This document shows positions 1 to 7,813 of a stretch of 19,847 nucleotides of DNA, in pieces. The position numbers and the translations under genes were made by a program. Position 1 is the stretch's first letter. Each line of letters starts with the position of its first letter. Origin of the DNA: DATKZS01 sp035527835 [NCBI: bacterium] (GTDB lineage Bacteria; RBG-13-61-14); NCBI GenBank assembly GCA_035527835.1, contig DATKZS010000084.1:1-19847 (forward strand). Reading direction: 5' to 3'. The notes below the pieces were generated by a model, which was not told the origin of the DNA, made no database searches, and saw only the letters and a list, made by a program, of their open reading frames with translations.

Positions 1-5
1 CCGGT

Positions 6-110
6 CCGCCAAGCCGGTTGGGGCCAACGCTCCGGAGCTGTTATTTGCCGGGCCGCAAAGAAACATCATGATTTACTTGGCGATCCTTGGCGCTCTTGGC
101 GTCTTGGCGG
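6..110. repeat. Heptad-built inverted repeat (CTTGGCG type), partial element at left edge
   Basis: The heptamer CTTGGCG occurs four times, at 76-82, 86-92, 95-101 and 103-109, with steps of 10, 9 and 8 bases. The inverse CGCCAAG is at 7-13, and a one-mismatch inverse, CGCAAAG, at 54-60. The outermost parts form a perfect 8-bp pair (CCGCCAAG at 6-13 with CTTGGCGG at 103-110). It begins about 40 nt downstream of the stop codon of the minus-strand glycosidase gene. The architecture resembles the hairpins at 8636-8748 and 13721-13821, and the heptads of all three start with YTTG. No gene is visible in 1-149. Confidence 0.6.
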
Positions 111-149
111 TTTTCTTACGGCCTATTTTGGACAAGAGTGACATCGCTT

Positions 150-1082
150 CTATTTTTTAATAACGGCGACGGCGTTGCGGACGGGGTGGGTGGATTTAAT
201 TTCGAGCTGCAATTGCGGGAGCTTCAGGTACAGAGCGGAGGAGGTCCCGCCGTCGAGGTTGAGAACGGTGTCGAGGCCGAGGCCGCCATGGCGCGCGGGC
301 AGCCGCGCGATCTCCATGAGCTCGTAAAGGTCGAGGCCGGAAAGGTCCAGCTCCTCCTGTCCCTGGCGGAAGGTGCAGAGCAGGATGACGTGGCCCTTCG
401 GGTCCAGGCCGATGGCGGTCCGGCTGCGATACTTTTGCCGGTCCTGGTAAATCCCCGGCTCGCCCTTCGGCTCGACGATTAGAGGGCCGGCCTGGATGGC
501 GAGCTCTTTTTGTTCCCACGCATCCCGATACTCCTTGGCCCATTCGATGGCCGCGCTGGAGTGGTCATACCAGAAGATGCCCGACCCCGCGGCCTGGTGC
601 CAGGGATGGATGACCTTGCCGCGGGCCACCAGAAGCCCGATCGGCTCATAGGTCTCGGGCAGGTAAAAGCTCGCGTTGACCGCGGCCACGGCGCCGGCCT
701 TTTTCGCCAGGTCGCTGACCCAGGCGGATGGCTGGCCCTGGATTTCCGGCGCGTTCAGGAGCGAGAACCTGAATTTCTTGGGGTCCACGGAAAGGACGGC
801 GGCCATGACGTTCTGGCCGTCGGCCTGGCGCGTGAATTCGAGGCGCGTGTATTGCAGCCCTTTCTCCAGCTCGGTCCACTGCAGGGGCACGGCATGGACG
901 ATGACCAGATCGCCCACTATCAGGGGCTTTTTTTCTTCGCAGCCGGGAATGTTGACGGCCAGGGCCGTCGCCGCGAGCGCGGCCAGGAAGAGACGCGGGA
1001 GCACTGATATGACGGCGGCGGCCGTTACGGCTTGCGGGCGGGCGGCCCCGCCGTGATGATGTCGCCTCGGCGCGGGAAACAT
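150..1082 (-). CDS. Phosphodiester glycosidase (NAGPA/DUF2233-like) exported protein
   Basis: The 310-aa product looks like a member of the phosphodiester glycosidase family, related to the catalytic domain of mammalian uncovering enzyme. The best marker is the NLDGGTSSAL motif at about residues 275-284, close to the C-terminus as usual for the family. Earlier segments such as AVNASFY (about 136-142) and QAGPLIV also fit. The N-terminus is Arg/His-rich and followed by a hydrophobic stretch ending IPGC at about residue 48. This may be a poor lipobox or a signal anchor, so I infer an envelope location. The ATG at 1082 has no ribosome-binding site and lies 7 nt after a TACAAT -10 element, so the message may be leaderless. 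The alternative start is GTG at 1004, which gives a cleaner signal peptide (MLPRLFLAAL). The substrate is unknown; bacterial relatives are thought to act on cell-wall or glycan phosphodiesters. Confidence 0.82.
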   Translation of the reverse strand: MFPAPRRHHHGGAARPQAVTAAAVISVLPRLFLAALAATALAVNIPGCEEKKPLIVGDLVIVHAVPLQWTELEKGLQYTRLEFTRQADGQNVMAAVLSVDPKKFRFSLLNAPEIQGQPSAWVSDLAKKAGAVAAVNASFYLPETYEPIGLLVARGKVIHPWHQAAGSGIFWYDHSSAAIEWAKEYRDAWEQKELAIQAGPLIVEPKGEPGIYQDRQKYRSRTAIGLDPKGHVILLCTFRQGQEELDLSGLDLYELMEIARLPARHGGLGLDTVLNLDGGTSSALYLKLPQLQLEIKSTHPVRNAVAVIKK

Positions 1083-1089
1083 GTTCTGA

Positions 1090-1119
1090 ATTGTACCCGC
1101 CGACCGGCCGCAGCGTCAA
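1090..1119 (-). promoter_or_regulatory. sigma70-like promoter of the glycosidase gene
   Basis: On the minus strand there is a -35 TTGACG (1119-1114), an 18-nt spacer and a -10 TACAAT (1095-1090). The expected start of transcription is at about 1082-1084, which is the annotated ATG itself. The message would therefore be leaderless, unless translation starts further in at GTG 1004. Confidence 0.55.
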
Positions 1120-1132
1120 ATTACAGACGTTT

Positions 1133-1140
1133 GTGATCAC
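1133..1140. promoter_or_regulatory. Candidate operator between divergent promoters
   Basis: The 8-bp perfect palindrome GTGATCAC lies between the -35 elements of the two divergent promoters (1114-1119 and 1149-1154). Its position would let one regulator act on both the glycosidase and the SDR/radical SAM genes. No matching regulator is encoded here. A palindrome this short can occur by chance. Confidence 0.25.
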
Positions 1141-1148
1141 GGTTTTTC

Positions 1149-1177
1149 TTGACAAGGATTCCGTGTTCAAATAGGCT
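1149..1177 (+). promoter_or_regulatory. sigma70-like promoter of the SDR/radical SAM operon
   Basis: A consensus -35 TTGACA (1149-1154), a 17-nt spacer and a -10 TAGGCT (1172-1177) are seen. The predicted leader before the SDR start is about 80 nt, and I see no clear structure in it. Confidence 0.6.
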
Positions 1178-1266
1178 TGGCAATTGGCGGGCGGACGGCG
1201 GTCCCGGACGCGCCATGATGTAACGCCCGCACGGCCAGCTATAACATTCAGCAAGGGGGTATGGGG

Positions 1267-2184
1267 ATGGGAATGCTTGACGGCAAGGTCGCGGTAATCA
1301 CGGGTTCGGGCCGGGGCATCGGCCGGGAGATCGCGCTGCTGATGGCGAAGGAAGGGGCCAAGGTGGTGGTGAACGACCCCGGGGTCTCGGCGGCGGGGGA
1401 AGGGAGCGAGGACGCGAAGGTCGCGGACGAGGTGGTGCGCGAGATCAAGGCGGCGGGCGGAGAGGCGGCGGCCAACTATGATTCCGTGGCCGGCTCGGAG
1501 GGCGCGGGCAAGATCATCAAGACCGCGCTGGACGCGTTCGGCCGGATTGACGTCGTGGTCAACAACGCGGGGATCCTGCGCGACCGCATCCTGTTCAAGA
1601 TGAGCGACGAGGAGTGGGACGGCGTGCTCAAGACGCACCTCTACGGCTCGTTCTATTGCTCGCGCGCGGCGGCGGTGCATTTCCGCGAGCAGAAGTCGGG
1701 GCGGCTCATCCATTTCACGTCCACCGCCGGGCTCATCGGCAACGTGGGCCAGGCCAACTACGCCGCGGCCAAGCTCGGCATCGTCGCGCTCTCGCGCGTG
1801 TGCGCCCTTGACCTCCAACGCTATAACGTGACCTCCAACTGCATCGCGCCGTTCGCCTGGACCCGGCTCATCGCCACCATCCCCACCGACGACCCGGAGC
1901 AGGCCAAGAAGGTGGAGAAGATCAAGAAGATGACCCCGGCCGACGTGGCGCCGCTCGCGGTGTTCCTGGCCACCGACCAGGCCCAGAAAATCACCAGCCA
2001 GGTGTTCGGGGTGCGGGGCAAGGAGATCTACCTGTTCTCGCAGCCGCGCATCCTGCGCTCGATCCACGACAGCGAGGGCTGGACGCCCCAGAAGCTCGCG
2101 GGCATGCTCGAACCGACCATGGCCTCCCACTTCCATCCGCTCGACTACTCGGGCAAGTACATAAGCTGGGACCCGCTGGTGTGA
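1267..2184 (+). CDS. SDR-family dehydrogenase, multifunctional-enzyme-type 3-hydroxyacyl-CoA dehydrogenase-like
   Basis: This is a classical short-chain dehydrogenase/reductase. It has the cofactor motif TGSGRGIG near the N-terminus, the NNAG motif, and the catalytic Ser and YAAAK (Tyr/Lys) further on. After the core it has a C-terminal extension containing IYLFSQPRILRSIHDSEGW. That pattern belongs to SDRs resembling the (R)-3-hydroxyacyl-CoA dehydrogenase domain of peroxisomal multifunctional enzyme 2 / 17-beta-HSD4. An NAD(P)-dependent step on a hydroxyacyl-CoA or steroid-like substrate is therefore likely, but the substrate is inferred. Three in-frame ATGs lie at 1261, 1267 and 1273. AAGGGGG at 1253-1259 sits 7 nt before the one at 1267, so I chose it (305 aa). 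The stop overlaps the next gene's GTG start in GTGA. Confidence 0.88.
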   Translation: MGMLDGKVAVITGSGRGIGREIALLMAKEGAKVVVNDPGVSAAGEGSEDAKVADEVVREIKAAGGEAAANYDSVAGSEGAGKIIKTALDAFGRIDVVVNNAGILRDRILFKMSDEEWDGVLKTHLYGSFYCSRAAAVHFREQKSGRLIHFTSTAGLIGNVGQANYAAAKLGIVALSRVCALDLQRYNVTSNCIAPFAWTRLIATIPTDDPEQAKKVEKIKKMTPADVAPLAVFLATDQAQKITSQVFGVRGKEIYLFSQPRILRSIHDSEGWTPQKLAGMLEPTMASHFHPLDYSGKYISWDPLV

Positions 2185-3536
2185 CCGAGCCTCTTCCCCG
2201 CGCGCTGCTGGTGAACCCGTGGATCGAGGATTTCGCGGCGTATGATTTCTGGGCGCGGCCGGTGGGGCTTTTGCATCTGGGGTCGGCGCTCCGGGCGGCG
2301 GGGTATGAGGTCGGGCTGATTGACTGCCTGGACGTTCATTATCCTGGGCGGAGCTCTGTGCTGCCGCGGCGGCGGGGCGACGGTTCGGGCCGGTTCGACC
2401 AGGTCGAGATCGAGAAGCCCGCGCCGCTCAAGGGCATCATCCCGCGGCGCTTCAAGCGCTACGGCATGCCGGTAGAGTCCTTCCGCAAAATCCTCTCCGG
2501 CCTGGCCCGGCCCGACGTGGTCATGATGACTTCGGTCATGACCTATTGGTACACGGGGGTGGCGGCCGCGGCCGCGGAGCTGAAGAGCGCGTGGCCCGAG
2601 GTCCCGATCATCGTGGGCGGAGTGTATGCCACGCTCATGCCGGACCACGCCCGGCGCTCGTCCGGGGCCGACCTGGTCGCGGCCGGCGATTACCGCGCTT
2701 GCCTGCCTCCCCTTCTCGCGGGCCTGGGCCTGCCGTCGCAAATCCCCGGCGAATACCTGTTCCCGGCGTGGGACCTGTACCCGCGGCTCGAGGGCGCGGC
2801 GATCATCACGGGCCGGGGCTGCCCTTACCGCTGCGCCTACTGCGCGGTGCACGTGCTGCGTCCGCGGCTTGAGGCGCGCGAGCCCGGGGCGGTGGTGGAT
2901 GAGATCGAGAGACTGGCCCGGGACTACAGCGTGCGCGACGTGGCGCTGTTCGACGACTCGATCCGGGCGGGCGGCGACGGCCGGCTCACGGAGCTACTGG
3001 AGGCGGTGGTGGAGAGGCGTCCAGCCGTCAGGTTCCACGCGATCAACGCCATGCACCTCTGCGGCCTTTCCAACGGGCTTGCCCGGCTGCTCAAGCGCGC
3101 GGGCTTTATCACGCTCCGGTTCGGCCTGGAGACCACGGACCCGGCGCGGGCGGCGGCACTGGGCGGCAAGGCGAGCCTGGACGATTTCCACGGCGCGCTC
3201 GCGAGCCTTAAAGAAGCGGGATACGGCGGACGCGAGATCGGGGTGTATCTGTTGGCGGGGCTGCCGGGCCAGGGCCCGGCGGAGATCGAGGCCGGGGTGC
3301 GCGAGGTGCTGCGGGCGGGGGCGCGTCCTTTCCTCACCGAATACTCTCCGGTGCCGGGCAGCCCGATGTGGGAGGAGGCGGTGCGGTCGGCGCGGCTCGC
3401 CATCGCTTCCGAGCCGCTGTTCCACAACAACACCCTGGTCCCGTGCGCCCGGCCCGACCTGGATTATGATGAGCTGGACCGGCTGAAAAACATCGCGCGC
3501 GGCCCCTTCCGGACCGCGCGCGATGAGCGTCAATAA
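2181..3536 (+). CDS. B12-binding-domain radical SAM protein
   Basis: The 451-aa radical SAM enzyme has the cluster-binding motif CPYRCAYC in GRGCPYRCAYCAV at about residues 212-224. It is preceded by a region resembling a cobalamin-binding fold (ALLVNPW, PVGLLHLGSALRAAGYEV). The typical DxHxxG cobalamin-ligating motif is not obvious, so B12 could be bound without a histidine ligand or not at all. After the cluster come the usual barrel elements, FDDSIR, FGLETTDP and GVYLLAGLPGQ. The GTG start at 2181 overlaps the SDR stop by 4 nt (GTGA), so translation is probably coupled and the two proteins may share a pathway. The stop lies only 6 nt from the stop of the convergent LysM gene, with no visible terminator. 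Reaction and substrate cannot be told; methylation or a lipid/cofactor modification is common in this class. Confidence 0.85.
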   Translation: MTEPLPRALLVNPWIEDFAAYDFWARPVGLLHLGSALRAAGYEVGLIDCLDVHYPGRSSVLPRRRGDGSGRFDQVEIEKPAPLKGIIPRRFKRYGMPVESFRKILSGLARPDVVMMTSVMTYWYTGVAAAAAELKSAWPEVPIIVGGVYATLMPDHARRSSGADLVAAGDYRACLPPLLAGLGLPSQIPGEYLFPAWDLYPRLEGAAIITGRGCPYRCAYCAVHVLRPRLEAREPGAVVDEIERLARDYSVRDVALFDDSIRAGGDGRLTELLEAVVERRPAVRFHAINAMHLCGLSNGLARLLKRAGFITLRFGLETTDPARAAALGGKASLDDFHGALASLKEAGYGGREIGVYLLAGLPGQGPAEIEAGVREVLRAGARPFLTEYSPVPGSPMWEEAVRSARLAIASEPLFHNNTLVPCARPDLDYDELDRLKNIARGPFRTARDERQ

Positions 3537-3542
3537 TTTTGG

Positions 3543-4718
3543 TCAGCGGTTGGGCACCTTGAGCTTGATCGCCTCTCCCAGGATGGTGGAGCCGCCGTTC
3601 TTCCTCATTTCTTCCAGCTCGGAGCGCTTGAACAGGCCGCGGTTGGCGGACATGATGGTGACCCAGGCCTCGGGGTTGCCGTAGACCTTCCGGGCCACGT
3701 CGCGGAGGCTCTCGCCGGCGCCGGTGGTGTAGTACTGGCAATCCACTCCACCGGGCACGTATCCGGCCTTGAACACGGTGATGGAGACGCCGGACTCGGT
3801 GCGCTTCACGGAGTATGCTGGCATCTTGCCGCGGAAATCCACGACCACGCGGGCCATGCCCGGATGCTTGCCCAACCGGACCTGGCTCACCCCGCCCCAT
3901 GACACGGGGTAAGTGTACTTGGGAGTGGCCACGGTCATCCCCTGGAAGTCCACCACCAGGCGCGGCGGGTTCGGGACGTCGTAATCGGCGAAGCGGGCGA
4001 CCGATCCGTTGGTGACGATCAGGATCTGCACGCCGTCATCGGTGGTGCGGTACAGGATGTCTCCGACGGCGTTGGCGCTGCCGTCGCCGTTTGGCGGCGG
4101 CATCATGCGGAGCTTGGCCTGGGGCACGTTTTCGGCCATGGCGGGCCGGGCGCCGGAATAGGCGGGGGACGGCGACATGGGCGGCGGCGGCGCTCCGGAG
4201 AGCATGCGCTCCAGCTCCTTTTTGGTCTCATCGTAGGGCAGGATCTTGGAGGCATCCGGCTGTTCCTCGGCCACCGGCCCCTCCTTGGGTTCGAGCACGA
4301 GGACGAGGCTCATGCCGCGGTTCTTGAGCTCATAGGTTACGTTCTGGTTCACGGTGGCGATGACCCTGACCACGGGCGGCTCCAGGTTGGGCAGCGACTT
4401 GACCTCGATATTGGTGATCACGCCGGAGCCGCTGATCTGGGAGGGCAGGTCGAGGGCGGCCTGGGCGTCCTTGACGTCCACCCCGATGCGGAGCGGGTCC
4501 GGGATCAGGAAGGGGTATCCTTCCAGCAGGCTGGAGCCTTTGATCTCGACCTGGTTGGCCTCGGGCATGCTCACCTCGGTCACCGTGGTCGCTCCCTTCT
4601 TCTTGGGGCCCGCTTCCACGCCGGTCTTCTGCTTGGGACATGCCGCCCCCAGCAGGGCCGCGCACAACAGCGGCAGACCAAGAGCCACGCTCAATCTCAT
4701 TTTTCTTTTCATTGCCAT
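3543..4718 (-). CDS. AMIN-domain and LysM-domain lipoprotein
   Basis: The 391-aa product has a signal peptide ending in a good lipobox, LLGAAC, so the Cys at about 27 is probably lipidated. Two AMIN-like segments follow. The first is at about residues 55-145 and includes VEIKGSSLLEG and VVRVIATVNQNVTYEL. The second is at about 225-320 and includes PPRLVVDFQGM and MARVVVDFRGKMPAYSV. A Pro/Ala-rich linker separates them. The C-terminus (about 330-391) looks like a LysM peptidoglycan-binding domain (TGAGESLRDVARKVYGNPEAW, then IKLKVP). AMIN domains place proteins at peptidoglycan or secretin complexes (PilQ, AmiC). I infer an envelope-anchored scaffold working with the two OmpA-family proteins upstream, whose nearest stop is 14 nt away. 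GGAGAGGGG precedes ATG 4718; a second ATG two codons on (4712) has a similarly plausible spacing. Confidence 0.82.
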   Translation of the reverse strand: MAMKRKMRLSVALGLPLLCAALLGAACPKQKTGVEAGPKKKGATTVTEVSMPEANQVEIKGSSLLEGYPFLIPDPLRIGVDVKDAQAALDLPSQISGSGVITNIEVKSLPNLEPPVVRVIATVNQNVTYELKNRGMSLVLVLEPKEGPVAEEQPDASKILPYDETKKELERMLSGAPPPPMSPSPAYSGARPAMAENVPQAKLRMMPPPNGDGSANAVGDILYRTTDDGVQILIVTNGSVARFADYDVPNPPRLVVDFQGMTVATPKYTYPVSWGGVSQVRLGKHPGMARVVVDFRGKMPAYSVKRTESGVSITVFKAGYVPGGVDCQYYTTGAGESLRDVARKVYGNPEAWVTIMSANRGLFKRSELEEMRKNGGSTILGEAIKLKVPNR

Positions 4719-4732
4719 GCCCCTCTCCTCGC

Positions 4733-6322
4733 CTATTGCAAGATTTTGAACTCAACGCGGCGGTTGTACTGGCGGCCGACGTCGGTGGAATTGGTGGCGA
4801 TGGGCATCCGCTCGCCGTAGCCGTGGGCCTGGAGCCGCGACGGATTGATCCCGTTCTGCACCAGGTAATCATAGACCGACTTGGCCCGGTTCTGGGAGAG
4901 CTTGATGTTGTAAGTGTCGCTGCCCTTGGCGTCGGTGTGTCCGCCGATCTCGATGATCGCGTTCGGGTTGGAGTTGAGCCAGCGGATGGCGTTGTTGAGC
5001 TCGTTCTTGGACTCGGGCCGCAGCGTGGACTTGTCAAAGTCGAAGTAGAGGTTGTTGATGATGAATATAGTGCCCACCTTGGCCGGATCGAGCAGGATGT
5101 TTTTCTCGATCACCTGGTAGGGCTGGGTCCGGGCCACGTTGAAGCGCTCGGTATGGAAGCTGTATTGCGGAGCGGTGGCGGTGATGGAGTAGTCATTGCC
5201 CGCGGGGATCGCGACCTGGTAGAACCCGGACGGCCCGGTGACGCTCTCCTTGATGGGGATGTCGGTCATGACGTCGGCGAGGCGCACGCTGGCCTTGTTG
5301 ATGGGCGTGCAGGAATGGATGTCATAGACCTTGGTCTGGGTGGCGGGGTCAATGGTTGACGAGGTGCAGGTGGTGCGGTCGGCCACGATGCCCTTGACGA
5401 TGATCACGCCCTTGCCTCCGAGCTCGGGCGGGATGGGCACGGAGTAGATGTCTTCGAGGCCCGCGGTGCCGGCGCGGTTGGAGGCGAAATAGGCGAGGTC
5501 GCCGGAGGCCGGGATGGTGAAGTACATGTCGTTTTCCGGGGTGTTGATCAGGGGTCCCAGGTTCTGGGGCTCGCCGAAGGCGCCGTTGGTTATACGGGAG
5601 ACGAAGATGTCGGCGCCGCCGAACCCGCCGTGTCCGTCGGAGCTGAAGTAGAGGGTCTGGTTGTCCTGGTGGATCATGACGTGGAACTCGTCGCCTTGGG
5701 TGTTGATGGGCGGTCCCACGCGCTCGGCCTGGCCCCAGTCGCTGCCCTGCTTGTGGGCGACGAAGATGTCCCAGCTCTTGAACTTCTTGTCGTCGGTGGG
5801 ACGGTCGGAAACGAAATAAAGGGTCGAGGCGTCATAGGACAGGGAGGCGTTGGCGTCGTTGTAGCGGGAGTTGACGCCGTTGCCCAGCATGGCCGCTCCG
5901 GCCCAGCCATTGGCCGCCTCGTCCCACGAGGTCATGTAGATGTCGCAGGTGCCGGGGTTGCCCTTGTTCTTCTCCTTGTCGCAGCGGGTGAAGAACATGA
6001 TGCGCTCGTCCACGGACAAGGTGTCGGGCCCCTCGTTGTACTTGGTGTTGATCTGGTCGCCCAGGTTGGCGGGCCGAGTCCATTCGCCGTTTTGGCGGCG
6101 GGAGACCCAGATGTCCTGGCCGCCGAAGCCCCCCTCCCGGTCGGAGGTGAAATAAAGCGCGTTACCGTCGGCGGTAACGATGGGGCCGAAATCCGAGTCG
6201 GGGCTGTTGACCACCGGCCCCAGGTTGGTGGCCTCATCCTGGCCGGTCACCGGCACGGGCCCGGACATGATCATCAATCCCGACAGAACCATTACCGCCG
6301 CCGCAATCTTCATCCATCGCAT
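4733..6322 (-). CDS. Secreted PD40 beta-propeller / carboxypeptidase-regulatory-like / OmpA C-terminal fusion protein
   Basis: The 529-aa envelope protein has a signal peptide at about residues 1-27. It is followed by PD40/WD40-like blades (about 33-310), seen as repeated units such as ALYFTSDREGGFGGQDIWVS and LYFSSDGHGGFGGADIFVS. A carboxypeptidase-regulatory-like beta domain comes next (about 315-400, ASVRLADV... GPSGFYQVAIPAG). The last part is an OmpA-like peptidoglycan-binding domain (about 415-525) with FDFDKSTLRPES and GGHTDAKGSDTYNIKLSQNR; its Asp and Arg are the expected diaminopimelate contacts. The order matches PorE of Bacteroidota type 9 secretion without its TPR part, and also resembles TolB joined to Pal. 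The start at 6322 was chosen because AAGGAGG (6332-6338) lies 9 nt upstream; the reading frame itself stays open to an ATG at 6355. Middle gene of the envelope operon. Confidence 0.86.
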   Translation of the reverse strand: MRWMKIAAAVMVLSGLMIMSGPVPVTGQDEATNLGPVVNSPDSDFGPIVTADGNALYFTSDREGGFGGQDIWVSRRQNGEWTRPANLGDQINTKYNEGPDTLSVDERIMFFTRCDKEKNKGNPGTCDIYMTSWDEAANGWAGAAMLGNGVNSRYNDANASLSYDASTLYFVSDRPTDDKKFKSWDIFVAHKQGSDWGQAERVGPPINTQGDEFHVMIHQDNQTLYFSSDGHGGFGGADIFVSRITNGAFGEPQNLGPLINTPENDMYFTIPASGDLAYFASNRAGTAGLEDIYSVPIPPELGGKGVIIVKGIVADRTTCTSSTIDPATQTKVYDIHSCTPINKASVRLADVMTDIPIKESVTGPSGFYQVAIPAGNDYSITATAPQYSFHTERFNVARTQPYQVIEKNILLDPAKVGTIFIINNLYFDFDKSTLRPESKNELNNAIRWLNSNPNAIIEIGGHTDAKGSDTYNIKLSQNRAKSVYDYLVQNGINPSRLQAHGYGERMPIATNSTDVGRQYNRRVEFKILQ

Positions 6323-6367
6323 CGGGTCGCCCCTCCTTGGCATGAAATCTAACATCCAGAGTTGACA

Positions 6368-7687
6368 TCACTTAACGGAGATTTCCACCCTCCGGTTCAG
6401 GGGATTTCCCTTGGCCGGGTCGTTGGGTTCGGCCGGCTTGGTCTCGCCGTAGAAGCTCTCGTCAATCCGGTCGGGGTTGATCTTGTTATTCATCAGGTAA
6501 TTCGCCACCGCGTCGGCGCGCCTTTTGGACAGGATGAGGTTGTAGTCATCGGCTCCCACCGAGTCGGCGTGGCCTTGGAATTCGACCCTGGCGCCCAGGT
6601 TCTGGTTCAGGAAGTCCACGACCTTTTCGAGCTTGGCGGTTTCCGAGGCCCGGAGCGCGGATTTGTCGAACTCGAAATAAATGGTCTCGATGTGGCCGGC
6701 GCCGGGCCCGCGCGCCACTCTGGCCGCCGGCATCATCATGGTGCGCTGGGCCAGGATCTCCGGGGAGAGGATGATGTCGAGAGGCGCCATGTAGATGTCT
6801 TCCTCTCCCAGGCCCCCGTCCATGATGGAGCTGAAGTAGGCCACGTCGCCGGCCGCCGGGATGGAGAAATACATGTCGTTGTCGGCCGTGTTCACCACAT
6901 TGACCGGCTCGGGCTCGCTCCAGGTCCCGTCGGTATTGTGGACGGAGCGGAAGATGTCGGCGCCGCCCATTCCGCCGTGTCCGTCCGAGCTGAAATAGAG
7001 GCTCTGGTCCGCGGCCAGGTAGAAGGCCACGCCTTCCCATCCCGGCGTGTTGACGGGAGCGCCCAGGTTGGCCGGCTGGCCCCAGGTCCCGTCGTCACCC
7101 AGCCTGCTGCTCCAGATGTCATAGCTGGATTCCCGGGGCAGCCGCTTGGGGCCTTCGCCGGACATGCCGCCCGGACGGGTGGAAACGAAATACAATACCT
7201 TGTTGACGTAGTCCCAGCTCGCGTTGGCCTCCGAGTAGTCGGTGTTGATGGGCGCGCCCAGGCTTTTCGGCTTCCCCCACAACCCGTCGCCGCCCTTCTC
7301 GCCGATGTAAATGTCGCACATCCCTTCGGAGGCCTGGTTGCAATAAGTGATGAAGAGGTACTGCTTGCCGTTGTTGGCGTAGAAGCAGTCCGGCCCCTGG
7401 TTGAACTGGTCATTGACCGGCGCCCCCAAGTTCCGGGGCGCGCTCCATTCCCCGTTCTTGCGCTCCGACACCCAGATGTCCTGGCCCCCGAGACCGCCGG
7501 CGCGGTCGGACGCGAAAAACAACGAGTTGCCGTCCGGTGATACCACCGGCGCGAAATCCGAGGCCGCGGAGTTGACGGTCTGGCCCAAGTCTCTAACCTC
7601 AGGAGACAAGGCCCCCGCCAGCGCCGGCAGAACCGCCAAGCAAAGGCCCAGCCCACAAATGATCATGACCTTTCTGGCCCCAGACAT
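6368..7687 (-). CDS. Secreted PD40 beta-propeller / OmpA C-terminal fusion protein (paralogue)
   Basis: The 439-aa protein has a signal peptide (about 1-25, ending ALAGA). A TolB-like PD40 propeller covers about 30-305, with SLFFASDRAGGLGGQDIWVS and LYFSSDGHGGMGGADIF as clear blades. The OmpA-like domain covers about 325-437 (FEFDKSALRASE, GHADSVGADDYNLILSKRRA, and LNRRVEISV near the end). It is a clear paralogue of the next gene in the operon but lacks the carboxypeptidase-regulatory-like domain. The OmpA part should bind peptidoglycan, and the propeller probably contacts an outer-membrane or secreted partner. The start at ATG 7687 is preceded by AAGGGGGAG at 7695-7703, spaced 7 nt; an upstream in-frame start at 7708 has no such site. 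It is the first gene of the operon, behind a near-consensus promoter, so high expression is expected. Confidence 0.86.
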   Translation of the reverse strand: MSGARKVMIICGLGLCLAVLPALAGALSPEVRDLGQTVNSAASDFAPVVSPDGNSLFFASDRAGGLGGQDIWVSERKNGEWSAPRNLGAPVNDQFNQGPDCFYANNGKQYLFITYCNQASEGMCDIYIGEKGGDGLWGKPKSLGAPINTDYSEANASWDYVNKVLYFVSTRPGGMSGEGPKRLPRESSYDIWSSRLGDDGTWGQPANLGAPVNTPGWEGVAFYLAADQSLYFSSDGHGGMGGADIFRSVHNTDGTWSEPEPVNVVNTADNDMYFSIPAAGDVAYFSSIMDGGLGEEDIYMAPLDIILSPEILAQRTMMMPAARVARGPGAGHIETIYFEFDKSALRASETAKLEKVVDFLNQNLGARVEFQGHADSVGADDYNLILSKRRADAVANYLMNNKINPDRIDESFYGETKPAEPNDPAKGNPLNRRVEISVK

Positions 7688-7742
7688 TTGAATTCTCCCC
7701 CTTCTCAAGCCATGGCCTATCTGAAATCAGGCCTTTCCGCAA

Positions 7743-7795
7743 TTTATAGCATTCCGGGCATTACATGTCAATAATATAAATTGAGAAAATTCATC
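7743..7795 (-). promoter_or_regulatory. Strong sigma70-like promoter with AT-rich upstream element, envelope operon
   Basis: On the minus strand there is a perfect -35 TTGACA (7771-7766), a 17-nt spacer and a -10 TATAAA (7748-7743). Upstream of the -35, to about 7795, the DNA is very AT-rich in an otherwise GC-rich region, like an UP element. Transcription should start near 7736, giving a leader of about 49 nt before ATG 7687. This is one of the best promoter matches in the window and suits an abundant envelope protein. Confidence 0.75.
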
Positions 7796-7813
7796 AACCG
7801 TGCCAAGCCCCTT

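Noticed and set aside
646-2136. A 496-codon minus-strand frame spanning the glycosidase start and the SDR gene
   Set aside because: It crosses two divergent promoters and lies antisense to the intact SDR. No domain is visible.
7711-7733. Riboswitch or regulatory hairpin in the leader of the envelope operon
   Set aside because: GGCCT/AGGCC is only a 5-bp stem around 10 nt, and the leader of about 49 nt is too short for a known riboswitch.
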